A stretch of DNA of 64,000 bases from Idiomarina piscisalsi (GTDB lineage: Bacteria > Pseudomonadota > Gammaproteobacteria > Enterobacterales > Alteromonadaceae): contig NZ_CP022133.1 in the NCBI RefSeq assembly GCF_002211765.1, positions 1,612,001-1,676,000 on the forward strand, in the 5' to 3' direction. Of this stretch, positions 15,367 through 25,923 are shown in pieces. Every line of letters starts with the position of its first letter. The first letter of the stretch is position 1. Under the pieces are notes generated by a model. That model was not told the DNA's origin, made no database searches, and saw only the letters and a list, made by a program, of their open reading frames with translations. Position numbers and translations under genes: made by a program.

Positions 15367-17679
15367 GTCGCCTTTCGCCGTATAAAACTGGTTATTTTCC
15401 AGAATACCCGGCGCGAAACTGTCGACACCAATAGCAAGCAGGCGCAGCTCTTCGGTTTCTGCGAGTTTATCGGCCGTTTCTTTATCCACTAAGCCTTTTT
15501 CTAAAGCCGCATCGGCAAGTTCCTGACCGTTTAGGTTGGCCGACAGTTCACCGCGTTTCTGTGCTTTTCGAAGGGTTTTATAAACCGACTTCATTTCCAG
15601 CATTGATAAAAACGCTTTTTCCATGTGGCCGGTCGGGTCGTTCTTGTCGTCTTTCCAGTAACACAGGAACGTATGGCGGTCACGCGTGACGCCTGGCTCC
15701 ATCATGCTTAGGCTAATTTCCTGCAGGGTGTCGTCTTTTGGCTTCTTAAAGTGATTACCCAGAGGGAATATCACTAAACGCATCATCCAGGCGACGGCAC
15801 GGTTCGGGAAGTTGTCGAAGAAACCATAGAACGCTTCAGCAATACTGTGCAGGTGGTGCTGTAATGCATAGTGCACATACGGCAAGTCAGCAACCTGACG
15901 TCCTTCGTCTTCAAAACGCTTCAGCACCGCAGAGCCCATGTATAAATGACTTAATACATCGCCGAGGCGCGCTGAAATCATTTCTTTACGCTTCAAATCA
16001 CCGCCCATCATCAGCATGGAGATGTCTGACGCTAGCGCCAAACCACGGCTCATGCGCCCCAATTTACGATAATACTGCGCGGTTTCACCGCTAACCGGAG
16101 ACTCGCCAAAGCGTGCGCCTGTCAGACCCAACCATAAGCTGCCAAATACGTTGCTGGCAGCAAAGCCAATGTGTTTCATCAGCAAGCCGTCAAACTCGCG
16201 CATACCCTCGTCTTCATTCGGGTTTGCGGCCGCTTGCATTTCTTTCAGTACATACGGATGACAACGCGTCGCCCCCTGACCGAAAATCATCAGGTTACGG
16301 GTTAAGATGTTGGCACCTTCTACCGTAATGGAAACGGGGGTTGCCATATAATTGTGACCCAGGTAATTATGCGGCCCCAATTGAATGCCCTTACCAGCAT
16401 GAATGTCCATTGCGTGTTCAATCACTTCACGCCCCATTTCCGTCATGTGGTACTTGGTCATTGCCGTCACAACTGACGGGCTCATGCCCTGGCACAGTGA
16501 TGAAATTGTTAAGCGGCGCATGGATTCAAGAATATAGTTCGTGCCACCAATTTTACCCATTGATGACTGCACGCCCTCAAACATACCAATAGGCAGCCCG
16601 AATTGCTGACGCACGTAAGCATACGCACCCGTCATGCGCTGAGTCACGTGGCCCGATGCTGTCGCCAACGCGGGCAGTGAAATACCGCGACCGGCTGACA
16701 AGCATTCGACCAGCATACGCCACCCCTTACCGGCATACTCTTCGCCGCCGATAATCCATTTCAGCGGAATAAATACGTCTTTGCCGTACGTTGTACCGTT
16801 TAAAAACGCCTGATTTAACGGGAAGTGACGGTCACCAATTTCGACGCCTTTGTGGCTGGTCGGAATAAGTGCACAAGTAATGCCTATGTCTTTTTTGTCG
16901 CCCATTAAACCTTCCGGGTCGTACAGTTTAAACGCCAAACCAAGCACGGTCGCAGACGGCGCCAGAGTAATGTAACGCTTTGACCAGTTCAGACGAATAC
17001 CAACAACTTCTTCGCCCTCGTGCTCGCCTTTACAGACGATACCTTCATCAGGAATAGATCCCGCATCAGACCCAGCTTCAGGACCCGTTAAGGCAAAACA
17101 TGGAATATCGGTACCATCCGCTAAACGCGGCAACCAATATTCTTTTTGCTCTTTCGTCCCATAGTGCGTCAGCAATTCACCTGGGCCTAATGAGTTAGGC
17201 ACCATAACCGATACTGCGGCGCTAATTGAACGGCTGGCAATACGCGACACAATGTAAGAGTTTGCCGCCGGAGAGAAGTCGAGACCGCCGTGTTCTTTAC
17301 CAATAATCATGGCAAAGAAACGTTCCTTTCTCAGAAAGTCCCACACTTGTTTCGGCAGGTCTCTGTCCTGTTGAACAATTTTGAAGTCATCGATCATATC
17401 CAGCAAGGTGTTCAGCTGGTTATCAATGAAGTCTTGCTCATCCTGAGTCAGTTTCGGTTGCGGCATGTCCAGCAGTTTTTGCCAGTCAGGGCGACCTTTG
17501 AACAATTCACCGTCCCACCATACGTCCCCTGCTTCCATGGCTTCACGCTCAGTGTCAGACATAGGCGGCAGAATGCGCTTAAAAATACCAAAAACAGGTT
17601 TCGTGATAAGGCTGCGACGGATATCTCCGACTGCAAATACCAGTACCACTAAAACCAACAACAAAATGAGAATTTCCAT
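15340..17679 (-). CDS. fadE: Acyl-CoA dehydrogenase FadE
   Basis: This enzyme performs the first oxidation of fatty-acid beta-oxidation, forming trans-2-enoyl-CoA. The 779-residue protein begins with a hydrophobic segment (ILILLLVLVVLVFAVGDI), then the acyl-CoA dehydrogenase domains (FALTGPEAGSDAGS, GRGISLPALATASG, VRQQFGLPIG, IQLGPHNYLGHNYMATPV) and the long C-terminal DUF1974 region typical of FadE. Length compares with E. coli FadE (814). It lies 63 bases downstream of the psrA-like regulator on the same strand. Confidence 0.94.
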   Translation of the reverse strand: MEILILLLVLVVLVFAVGDIRRSLITKPVFGIFKRILPPMSDTEREAMEAGDVWWDGELFKGRPDWQKLLDMPQPKLTQDEQDFIDNQLNTLLDMIDDFKIVQQDRDLPKQVWDFLRKERFFAMIIGKEHGGLDFSPAANSYIVSRIASRSISAAVSVMVPNSLGPGELLTHYGTKEQKEYWLPRLADGTDIPCFALTGPEAGSDAGSIPDEGIVCKGEHEGEEVVGIRLNWSKRYITLAPSATVLGLAFKLYDPEGLMGDKKDIGITCALIPTSHKGVEIGDRHFPLNQAFLNGTTYGKDVFIPLKWIIGGEEYAGKGWRMLVECLSAGRGISLPALATASGHVTQRMTGAYAYVRQQFGLPIGMFEGVQSSMGKIGGTNYILESMRRLTISSLCQGMSPSVVTAMTKYHMTEMGREVIEHAMDIHAGKGIQLGPHNYLGHNYMATPVSITVEGANILTRNLMIFGQGATRCHPYVLKEMQAAANPNEDEGMREFDGLLMKHIGFAASNVFGSLWLGLTGARFGESPVSGETAQYYRKLGRMSRGLALASDISMLMMGGDLKRKEMISARLGDVLSHLYMGSAVLKRFEDEGRQVADLPYVHYALQHHLHSIAEAFYGFFDNFPNRAVAWMMRLVIFPLGNHFKKPKDDTLQEISLSMMEPGVTRDRHTFLCYWKDDKNDPTGHMEKAFLSMLEMKSVYKTLRKAQKRGELSANLNGQELADAALEKGLVDKETADKLAETEELRLLAIGVDSFAPGILENNQFYTAKGDLRKAAVRD

Positions 17680-17742
17680 GGTTATCTCCAGTGCACCATC
17701 ACAATAAAAGTGTAGTCAAAACTCCGTCTTACGACAGTTTAT

Positions 17743-18369
17743 TTACGAATTTTCGAGTCCGCCCGAAACAAACGGAATAAGTTGATCAATGACATCCTGC
17801 GCGCCAATTTGCTGATTAAACTCGGCTTGGGCTATTTCGATAAGTGCCTGACCGGACACCTGAGCGAAAACAACCGAGCCCAATACAAAATGCAGACGCC
17901 AGAACATTTGCTGTTCATCTAAATGCGGGTTTGTGCGCTTTAAAAGCTGCAGCAAATGTTGTAATACATTGCCGTATTCTTGCTGAGTGTATTTACGCAA
18001 ATGCCCTTGTATTTCAGAATAAGCAAAACCTAATAGCCTTAAAAACGTATCGGGGCCGCGCTTGTTGATTTGGGTCAGTTTAGCCAGTGGCAATTTGAAG
18101 CGCTCAAATAATGCTTGCGTTTTAAGGTCTTTTTGGGCTTCAGCTTCGTTTAGCTGTTCTTCTAGAGCCGGCATAAAAACACTTAAATAGCGGGCAATAA
18201 CCGCCTGTATCAGCGCTTTTTTTGAGCCAAAGTGATAATTAACAGACGCCAGATTCACGCCCGCTTCGTGGGTTATCTGCCGTAAAGAGGTCTGTTCAAA
18301 ACCGTCTCGCGCAAACAGCGCTTCAGCGGCGTTGAGTATTTTTTGTTGAGTCGTAATGCGTGCTGCCAT
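17743..18369 (-). CDS. psrA: TetR-family fatty-acid regulator PsrA
   Basis: The 208-residue repressor has an N-terminal TetR helix-turn-helix (EQTSLRQITHEAGVNLASVNYHFGSKKALIQAV). Its ligand domain is very like Pseudomonas PsrA (FLRLLGFAYSEIQGHLRKY, MFWRLHFVLGSVVFAQVSGQAL, LIPFVSGGL). PsrA senses long-chain fatty acids and controls beta-oxidation genes. Here it sits directly upstream of fadE, and a PsrA-type AAAC-N4-GTTT site lies at 18392-18403, 23 bases before its start. Autoregulation plus control of fadE is inferred. Confidence 0.88.
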   Translation of the reverse strand: MAARITTQQKILNAAEALFARDGFEQTSLRQITHEAGVNLASVNYHFGSKKALIQAVIARYLSVFMPALEEQLNEAEAQKDLKTQALFERFKLPLAKLTQINKRGPDTFLRLLGFAYSEIQGHLRKYTQQEYGNVLQHLLQLLKRTNPHLDEQQMFWRLHFVLGSVVFAQVSGQALIEIAQAEFNQQIGAQDVIDQLIPFVSGGLENS

Positions 18370-18378
18370 GATATAAAT

Positions 18379-18403
18379 AAACGCATGATTTAAACATGCG
18401 TTT
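18379..18403. promoter_or_regulatory. Palindromic operator upstream of psrA
   Basis: AAACGCATG (18379-18387) and CATGCGTTT (18395-18403) form a perfect 9-bp inverted repeat with a 7-base centre. Within it, AAACATGCGTTT (18392-18403) matches the published PsrA core AAAC-N2-4-GTTT. It lies 10-34 bases before the psrA ATG. Confidence 0.75.
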
Positions 18404-18419
18404 AATTTAATTCATGTCG

Positions 18420-18445
18420 TTTCAGCGTGCAAGTGTTCGCTGAAA
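18420..18445 (-). terminator. Hairpin after trkH
   Basis: TTTCAGCG and CGCTGAAA form an 8-bp stem just downstream of the trkH stop. There is no T-run after it on the minus strand, so it may be a weak or Rho-assisted ending rather than a full intrinsic terminator. Confidence 0.35.
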
Positions 18446-18451
18446 TTTATT

Positions 18452-19945
18452 TTAGTGCTTCCAGTAATGTCTATGAAATAAGATCAGTACCGTCATAATC
18501 TCCAAACGCCCTGCTAGCATGGCAAATATCAGCAGCAATTTGGCTCCACCGTCCAGGCTGGAAAAGTTACCTGCGGGTCCAATAATTTCACCAAGACCAG
18601 GGCCAACGTTGCCCACAGCGGATGCCGCTCCGGAAATAGCGGTTAGAAAATCGAGCTCAAACAATGACAAACCAAGTGCAATAACCGCTATCAGTAAAAA
18701 ATACATGAAGCAAAAGGCAACCATTGAACCCAGCAGTGAATCGTTAACTCGTCGTTCCTGGTACGTTTCAACCCGCACTAAATTTGGGTGAATGAGTTGG
18801 CTAAACTGTTTTTTAAGCAGTAACTGTGAAAGCTGGAAACGGAATATTTTCATACCACCGGCGGTTGACCCGGTACAGCCACCAATAAACATGAGATAGA
18901 AGAAAACCATCAGGGACCAGCTACCCCAGTTGCCGTAATCTTCCGTCGCATACCCTGTTGTGGTCACCACAGATACAACATTAAATGCGGTATGCATGAG
19001 AGCGTCACCGACCTCGCGCCCTTTCAGCACTTGCACCAAAGTAATAAGCACAATGGCGATCATTAAAAAGGTGACAAACGCGCGTACCTGGGTGTCCTTC
19101 CAAAGTGGTTCATAATCCCCTTTTAGTACTCGAATGTAGAGTACAAAAGGTAATGCCCCCGCCACCATGAACAGTGTACCGGTTATAACCAAAAACGGTG
19201 TATCGGAAAAGTGACCGAAAGAAGCGTCATAATTTGAGAAACCGGCGGTCCCTATGGTTGTCATACCATGAACCAAGGCATCAAAGCTTGTCATGCCACC
19301 CAAAAGATACAACGCAACAACAGCAACCGTTAGTATCAGGTAGACTCGACCAATGGCTAAAACCATGTGACTGGAGCGAGGCATAAATTTACCCGACATA
19401 TCGGACGATTCAGCCTGGAACAGTCGCATACCGCCAACCTGCAAAAACGGTAATATCGCCATGGCCATAACGATGATCCCGATACCGCCTAACCACTGCA
19501 GCATCGCCCGCCATAGCAAAACACTGGATGGCAGATCATCAAGCCCGGAAATAACAGTGGCTCCAGTGGTGGTAATAGCCGACATAGCCTCAAACCACGC
19601 ACTGGAAAAATCGAGATAAGGCTGAGCGAAAATAAACGGTAACGTCGCAAAAAGACTGGCTGATACCCAACATAAGGTGGTTAACAAAAAGACCTGGCGT
19701 GCTCTCAGTTTGGCGTCACCCACAGGCTGTAGAAAAAGTGCAACACCAACGACAAAACCAATAATAGCCAATGTTAAATACGTCCACTGCTCCTTTTCCG
19801 CGTTAATAACGGCCATAACAAATGGTGCTAATAACGCCAGAGAAAGCAGCGCCAGCAAACCACCGACCGCTTTTAATAAGAGCTTCACCGCCTGGCGTTT
19901 ATCAAGCGGTGTTTGCTTAAGTGAGCTGCCGGCCTGAAGCGACAT
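18452..19945 (-). CDS. trkH: Trk-type potassium uptake protein TrkH
   Basis: TrkH is the membrane pore of the Trk K+ uptake system, working with the NAD-binding TrkA (not in this window). The 497-residue protein has four pore-loop repeats with filter-like segments (TTGATVISG, TIGTAGFSN, TTTGYATED, GNVGPGLGE), plus about ten membrane spans and a cytoplasmic basic loop between them. Its start lies 2 bases after the kdsA stop, so it closes the hemA-to-trkH leftward run. Confidence 0.93.
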   Translation of the reverse strand: MSLQAGSSLKQTPLDKRQAVKLLLKAVGGLLALLSLALLAPFVMAVINAEKEQWTYLTLAIIGFVVGVALFLQPVGDAKLRARQVFLLTTLCWVSASLFATLPFIFAQPYLDFSSAWFEAMSAITTTGATVISGLDDLPSSVLLWRAMLQWLGGIGIIVMAMAILPFLQVGGMRLFQAESSDMSGKFMPRSSHMVLAIGRVYLILTVAVVALYLLGGMTSFDALVHGMTTIGTAGFSNYDASFGHFSDTPFLVITGTLFMVAGALPFVLYIRVLKGDYEPLWKDTQVRAFVTFLMIAIVLITLVQVLKGREVGDALMHTAFNVVSVVTTTGYATEDYGNWGSWSLMVFFYLMFIGGCTGSTAGGMKIFRFQLSQLLLKKQFSQLIHPNLVRVETYQERRVNDSLLGSMVAFCFMYFLLIAVIALGLSLFELDFLTAISGAASAVGNVGPGLGEIIGPAGNFSSLDGGAKLLLIFAMLAGRLEIMTVLILFHRHYWKH

Positions 19946-19947
19946 GG

Positions 19948-20805
<858 letters not shown>

Positions 20806-22077
20806 TCAACTGCCAACCACACGCAACACCTGGCCTGAGAAGTACGCCATATAAGTCCCCAGCGCATAACCCATAACAGCCAACAGAACACCCACTGGTG
20901 CCAGTGACGGGTGAAACGCCGATGCGACTACCGGAGCTGAAGCGGCTCCGCCGACGTTGGCCTGACTGCCCACCGCCATGTAAAAAACAGGGGCACGTAA
21001 AATTTTAGCAACAAGCAGCATTAACGACGCATGAATAATCATCCAGATAGCGCCAATTAGGAAGTATTTTGGTGCTTCAACAATTTTTGTCACGTCCATG
21101 TGCAAGCCGATGCTTGCCACCAAAACATAGACAAAAACAGAGCCAATTTTAGAAGCGCCAGCCGCTTCCAGCGAGCGAGCGCGGGTAAAAGACAACGCAA
21201 TACCGCCCGCAGTCGCAAGAACAATAACCCAGAAGAACAAACTGTCTAAGCTGAACTTACTCAGAGCCGGGTAGTTCGTGCCAATGGCCGGTGCTATCCA
21301 GTCAGCCAGTAAATGAGCTACGCCTGCCACACCGAAGCCAACGGCTAAAATAAGCATTAAGTCTCTCAAGCTTGGATTACGAACGTGCTCGGCTTCGTAC
21401 TTTTCAACTTTATGACGGATGGCGTCAATAGCTGATGTATCTGCGCCAGTGCGTGCATCAATTTGCTTAGCGTTCGCTGCCATATAAAGCAACACAGCCA
21501 TCCATAAGTTAGCGACAATAATATCGACCGTTACCATCGCTGAGAAAATATCACCACCGACTTCATACACTTCTTTCATAGCCGCCTGGTTAGCTCCACC
21601 ACCGATCCAGCTACCGGCGATGGTCGTCATACCACGCCAAACCGCATCAGGACCTGCTCCGCCGAGCATTTCAGGAAAGATGAAAGAAACCAGCAATAGT
21701 GCAATGGGACCACCGATAACAATACCGAAGGTACCAGTTAAAAACAGTATCAATGCTTTGGATCCCAGACCCAAAATCGCTTTTAAATCCAAGCTCAACG
21801 TCAGTAACACCATACAGGCCGGTAGCAGATAATCCATGGTGATATCTGTTACGGCTGTCGCATTGCCATCGACAATACCGAAAGTGTTCAACAACGACGG
21901 CAGGAAATAGCAAAGCAATAACGCGGGTACGAAGCGATAAAATTTCTTAAACGCCGGATGGTCACTATTATTGGTATAGAAAACAAAACCCAAAATGGCC
22001 ATTAATAAGCCAATGATAACGCCATCGTTAGTAATTAGCGCACTCGTTTCTGTTACGGCGGTTTCCGGTGCTAACAT
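20806..22077 (-). CDS. DUF819 family membrane protein (YjcL-like)
   Basis: The protein has 423 residues with about 10-12 membrane spans. It carries the family's glycine-rich stretches GSWIGGGANQAAMKEVYEVG and GSQANVGGAASAPVVASAFHP, which resemble the two inverted-repeat cores of sodium-dependent carrier folds. The function is not established. It is inserted in the hemA-kdsA run at the place where E. coli has sirB1. Spacing to sirB2 (19 bases) and kdsA (9 bases) suggests one transcript. Confidence 0.85.
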   Translation of the reverse strand: MLAPETAVTETSALITNDGVIIGLLMAILGFVFYTNNSDHPAFKKFYRFVPALLLCYFLPSLLNTFGIVDGNATAVTDITMDYLLPACMVLLTLSLDLKAILGLGSKALILFLTGTFGIVIGGPIALLLVSFIFPEMLGGAGPDAVWRGMTTIAGSWIGGGANQAAMKEVYEVGGDIFSAMVTVDIIVANLWMAVLLYMAANAKQIDARTGADTSAIDAIRHKVEKYEAEHVRNPSLRDLMLILAVGFGVAGVAHLLADWIAPAIGTNYPALSKFSLDSLFFWVIVLATAGGIALSFTRARSLEAAGASKIGSVFVYVLVASIGLHMDVTKIVEAPKYFLIGAIWMIIHASLMLLVAKILRAPVFYMAVGSQANVGGAASAPVVASAFHPSLAPVGVLLAVMGYALGTYMAYFSGQVLRVVGS

Positions 22078-22096
22078 ACAACAAAATCCTTTTTAA

Positions 22097-22471
22097 CTAG
22101 CCAGCAATTAATGCTGTTTTTGACATAGCCACGTGCAATAAGAAAGCTATCCAGCCGCACGCGCCGAGAAAGCCTACCCAGCGAGTCACAGCAGACTGAC
22201 CTTTCATGGCAAAAATACCAAAAACAATGTAACCAATAACACCGATGACTTTATCCGTCAGCCAAGGCACTTCTATCGGATACATACCGACCGTCACCAT
22301 AATGCCAATGGCACTCGCCAATAAAAGCGTGTCATTGATATGTGGTACCACTTTCAGCCACTTTTTTTGTAACGCTGGAGAATCCAGCAACCGCAAGACG
22401 AAACGGAATAGAAATAAAGTGATAGAGATAAAAACAAATAGAACATGCAGGTGTTTAAAAACAACGTACAC
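22097..22471 (-). CDS. sirB2: SirB2 family membrane protein
   Basis: This 124-residue protein has four membrane spans, an early LHVLFVFISITLFLFRFVLR and a conserved PHINDTLLL, the pattern of the SirB2 family. The family is of unknown function; the name comes from an old link to Salmonella invasion regulation. The start is GTG at 22471 with AAGGGG upstream. It lies in the same hemA-prfA-prmC-sirB-kdsA context as in E. coli, although a response regulator has come in between prmC and sirB2. Confidence 0.85.
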   Translation of the reverse strand: MYVVFKHLHVLFVFISITLFLFRFVLRLLDSPALQKKWLKVVPHINDTLLLASAIGIMVTVGMYPIEVPWLTDKVIGVIGYIVFGIFAMKGQSAVTRWVGFLGACGWIAFLLHVAMSKTALIAG

Positions 22472-22493
22472 AGTAAAACCCCTTTATAATGAA

Positions 22494-23966
22494 TTAAATA
22501 TTTCTTAGTTCGGGCAGTAGCTTCAATGCTTGCTCAAGGAAGTCAGGCGAATAATAGCGACCTTTTTCGTCATCAAGTCGTGTTTTGATATCCGCGTCAC
22601 TGGTGTCTTCTTCAAACCAGTCCACTAGCTGTTCAGTTAACAACAATACTTGCGTACTCAGTGCAATATCACCGCCTTGTTTTCCTTCTGGAAGGCCTAA
22701 ACCATCCCAGCGCTCCAAGCGCTCCATCAACGCACGATGCGCTTTTTGGGTGGCTTCGTGCTCACCATGCGTTAACGCTCTTAGTGAACGAGCAACACGT
22801 TGTTGGCAAGTTGTTTCGTTGGCAGCAACAGGTGTCGACGCACAGTCCAACAGCGGACGAGCTTGTGCAAATAGCGACCAGGCTAAAGCCGTCGCTTCCG
22901 CTTCGTCGGCATTAACGGCCTGAGCCAGGCGATAAGCAATACGCCCTTCTTTGCTGCCATCCAGGACGTTATTGAAATGATTGGCATGATGCAGCATCAG
23001 CTGATCCGCCAGGCGTGCCAGGAAGTGATCAGAGTCCTCCAGGCACACAACGTTGTCCTGAGCCAACTGCACATTTTCAGCAAACAATTGCAAGACATGG
23101 TGGTCATCAGCGGTTAACGTGCGGGAAAGCCCACCAATAAATAAAACCGAGCCATGCGCACGACAATGACTGCGGCAATACAACAGCACAAAGTCTTCTC
23201 CGTAGAACGAACCATGATTTGCAATGACGTTCTCCAGCTCAGCTAATGCCTTTGAAGGAATGACCGAGCGCAGCGTTTGACCGACACTAACCTGTGAATC
23301 TTCACCGTGCGCAGCTAATACTTTATAAGAGGTGCCGTCTTCATTTGCTGTTGCATAAAGCGTTTGCTTAGCACCACCGATAACCCAACTCAACTGCTGA
23401 ACCAGACCATCAACAAAACTGTTCATCGGTTGCAGCGCATACAAATTTGTCGACGCTGAAATGATTTTTTCCAAACCATGGCGGCTTTGGTCAATGGACA
23501 TAATGTCGCGGTATGAACGCAATGAAGACATAACAGCCGTAAATAGCTTCTGCGCGGTCAACTCGGTTTTCGATTTATAGTCGTTAATATCGTAATTGAC
23601 GATAACGGTACGTTCAGGCGCCTGCCCCGGCTGTCCTGTTCGCAAAATGATACGAGTAAAGTGGTTGTCGGCTTTTTCTCGAATATAGCGAGCGACTTGG
23701 AGACCTGCGTCATCCGTTTCCATCACAACATCAAGTAAAAGAATGGCCGCATCGGGATGTTCATCAATGAGTTTTCTGGCTTCTTCACCAGAAAATGCAC
23801 TGTAAAATTTTAGGCCGCGTCCCAGAAAGTTAAAGTCGTTCAACGCCAGTTTTGTGACCGCATGCACCTCTGGCTCGTCATCGACAATTAGAATTTTCCA
23901 GTATTCTGTTGGTAATTTTGTATTTTGCTGGCTGGCTTCATCAGCAAACATGAACTGGTTGCTCAT
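22494..23966 (-). CDS. Response regulator with DUF3369 and degenerate HD-GYP-like end
   Basis: The product is 490 residues. A receiver domain (about 24-145) has KILIVDDEPEVH, the phospho-acceptor D79 in AILLLDVVME, and GQPGQAPERTVIVNYDINDYKSKTEL at its end. A DUF3369 sensor-like region follows (about 150-310). The C-terminal part resembles the second half of HD-GYP phosphodiesterases (LERWDGLGLPEGKQGGDIAL, GRYYSPDFLEQAL), but GYP reads GLP and the usual HD and HH metal ligands are not visible. It is probably a non-catalytic output. It overlaps the prmC stop by one base (TAATG). Confidence 0.8.
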   Translation of the reverse strand: MSNQFMFADEASQQNTKLPTEYWKILIVDDEPEVHAVTKLALNDFNFLGRGLKFYSAFSGEEARKLIDEHPDAAILLLDVVMETDDAGLQVARYIREKADNHFTRIILRTGQPGQAPERTVIVNYDINDYKSKTELTAQKLFTAVMSSLRSYRDIMSIDQSRHGLEKIISASTNLYALQPMNSFVDGLVQQLSWVIGGAKQTLYATANEDGTSYKVLAAHGEDSQVSVGQTLRSVIPSKALAELENVIANHGSFYGEDFVLLYCRSHCRAHGSVLFIGGLSRTLTADDHHVLQLFAENVQLAQDNVVCLEDSDHFLARLADQLMLHHANHFNNVLDGSKEGRIAYRLAQAVNADEAEATALAWSLFAQARPLLDCASTPVAANETTCQQRVARSLRALTHGEHEATQKAHRALMERLERWDGLGLPEGKQGGDIALSTQVLLLTEQLVDWFEEDTSDADIKTRLDDEKGRYYSPDFLEQALKLLPELRNI

Positions 23967-24814
23967 TACTTGTCTCTCTCCGCCGTGACGTATTGTCCAC
24001 CTGATACTCGTTCTACACTAGCATAATCCTGCCAACGGTTAACCTTTTTATAACCACTTTTTGTGAGTAGCTCAATGACACTGTCAGCCTGCTGCCACCC
24101 CTGTTCAAGTAGTAACCAACCACCGTCCGCCAAATATGACTTTGCTCGAATAATAATGTTCTTTATATCGTCTAAACCGTCGCCCGTTGCCACCAAAGCA
24201 CTTAACGGCTCAAATCGAACATCTCCCTGACGTAAATGAGGATCGGCTTCTTCGATGTATGGCGGATTAGAAACAATCAGGTCAAAAGGCTTGCCGACAG
24301 AAACATGAGAAAACCAGTCACTTTGAAAAAACTCAACGTCGAGGTCGTTACGTATGGCATTACGGACGGCTAAAGCAACCGCGGCACCGTTTTTATCGCA
24401 GCCACACACCTGCCAGTTCGGCCTCTCTGACTTTAAAGCCAGCGCAATCGCACCGGTTCCGGTACCTAAATCCAGTACTCGAGCATTATCGGGCAAATCC
24501 AGACTCAATGCTGTCTCTACCAGGGTTTCTGTGTCCCCCCTGGGTATGAGAGTACTTTCGTTCGTTTCCAACTCTAACGACCAAAACTCTTTACGTCCGG
24601 TAATGTAAGCTATCGGTTTCCCGTTAACCCTCTCATGAACCACGACCTCAAAGCGTTCCAACTGTTCGTCAGTTAATGCTCTTTCCGGCCAAGTCATTAG
24701 GTAGGTTTTGTTTTTGTCCAGCACAAAGCCCAACAACGCAAAAACGTCAGCCCTAACGTCATCAATATGCGCTAGCTGCTGACGCGCCCACTGTTGCGCT
24801 TCTTCTATGGTCAT
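23966..24814 (-). CDS. prmC: Release factor glutamine methyltransferase PrmC
   Basis: PrmC methylates the glutamine of the GGQ motif in release factors. The 282-residue protein has an N-terminal helical domain, the SAM site [15 protein letters not shown], and the catalytic NPPYIEE (around residue 185). Its start overlaps the prfA stop by 4 bases (ATGA), so enzyme and substrate are translated together, the standard gammaproteobacterial order. Confidence 0.95.
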   Translation of the reverse strand: MTIEEAQQWARQQLAHIDDVRADVFALLGFVLDKNKTYLMTWPERALTDEQLERFEVVVHERVNGKPIAYITGRKEFWSLELETNESTLIPRGDTETLVETALSLDLPDNARVLDLGTGTGAIALALKSERPNWQVCGCDKNGAAVALAVRNAIRNDLDVEFFQSDWFSHVSVGKPFDLIVSNPPYIEEADPHLRQGDVRFEPLSALVATGDGLDDIKNIIIRAKSYLADGGWLLLEQGWQQADSVIELLTKSGYKKVNRWQDYASVERVSGGQYVTAERDK

Positions 24815-25905
24815 TCTTCTCCTTCAGACAATGCCGCCAGCTGATCCGCCTGATGTTCAGTAATAATCGGATCCATAATCAAATCCAAATCGCCCTGCAA
24901 CACTTCATCGAGCCGATATAAGGTCAAGTTAATGCGGTGGTCGGTGACACGACTTTGCGGGTAATTATACGTTCGAATACGCTCTGAACGGTCCCCACTG
25001 CCGACCAAGTTACGACGTGTGCTAGCTTCTTCCTGCTGACGTTTTTCGTCCTCGATTTTCTGTAATCGAGCTTGCAGAACTGACATCGCTTTGGCGCGGT
25101 TTTTATGTTGTGAACGCTCTTCCTGACACTCAACAACAACGCCCGACGGCAAGTGGGTAATACGAATGGCCGAGTCTGTTCGGTTAACGTGCTGACCACC
25201 GGCACCGGATGCTCGGAAAGTATCGACTCGTAAGTCAGCTGGGTTAATCTCTATGGCTTCCGCTTCCGGAATTTCTGGTAAAATAGCCACGGTACAAGCA
25301 GACGTATGAATACGACCTTGCGATTCCGTTTCGGGCACTCGCTGCACTCTGTGGCCGCCCGACTCAAATTTCATACGGCCATAAGCGCCGTCACCATTCA
25401 TCTGTGCAATCACTTCTTTATAACCACCATGATCACCTTCGTTGGCGCTCACTACAGAGATATTCCATCCGTGCTTTTCCGCATAGCGGCTATACATTCG
25501 AAATAAGTCCCCGGCAAATATCGACGCCTCATCACCACCGGCTCCGGCCCGGATTTCCAAATAGCAGTTGCGGTCATCGTTCGGGTCTTTTGGCAATAAT
25601 AAAATTTGCAGTTGTTGCTCAAGCTCAGTTTCGTTTTCCTTGGCTTGTTTTAATTCTTCCTGAGCCATTTCCCGCATTTCAGGATCATCTTCCTCCGCCA
25701 TATCTTTAGCGGCGATCTGGTCTTCCTGGTTCTGCTTATATTTTTCAAAGCAGTCAACCACTTCCTCAAGTTGCGAGTATTCCTTCGACAACGCACGAAA
25801 ACGGTTCTGATCAGAAATAACGTCGGGTTCACCGAGCAGCGCCTGAACTTCCTGGTAACGCTCAAGCAAACCTTCAAGTTTTCGTTCAATGGATGGATTC
25901 AACAT
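24811..25905 (-). CDS. prfA: Peptide chain release factor 1
   Basis: RF1 ends translation at UAA and UAG. The 364-residue protein has the GGQ motif in [20 protein letters not shown] (around residue 235) and the tripeptide-like anticodon region [17 protein letters not shown] preceding it. The start is ATG at 25905, 18 bases after the hemA stop, and it is followed by overlapping prmC, its modifying enzyme. Confidence 0.97.
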   Translation of the reverse strand: MLNPSIERKLEGLLERYQEVQALLGEPDVISDQNRFRALSKEYSQLEEVVDCFEKYKQNQEDQIAAKDMAEEDDPEMREMAQEELKQAKENETELEQQLQILLLPKDPNDDRNCYLEIRAGAGGDEASIFAGDLFRMYSRYAEKHGWNISVVSANEGDHGGYKEVIAQMNGDGAYGRMKFESGGHRVQRVPETESQGRIHTSACTVAILPEIPEAEAIEINPADLRVDTFRASGAGGQHVNRTDSAIRITHLPSGVVVECQEERSQHKNRAKAMSVLQARLQKIEDEKRQQEEASTRRNLVGSGDRSERIRTYNYPQSRVTDHRINLTLYRLDEVLQGDLDLIMDPIITEHQADQLAALSEGEE

Positions 25906-25923
25906 AGATTTTTATTTGCCTTC

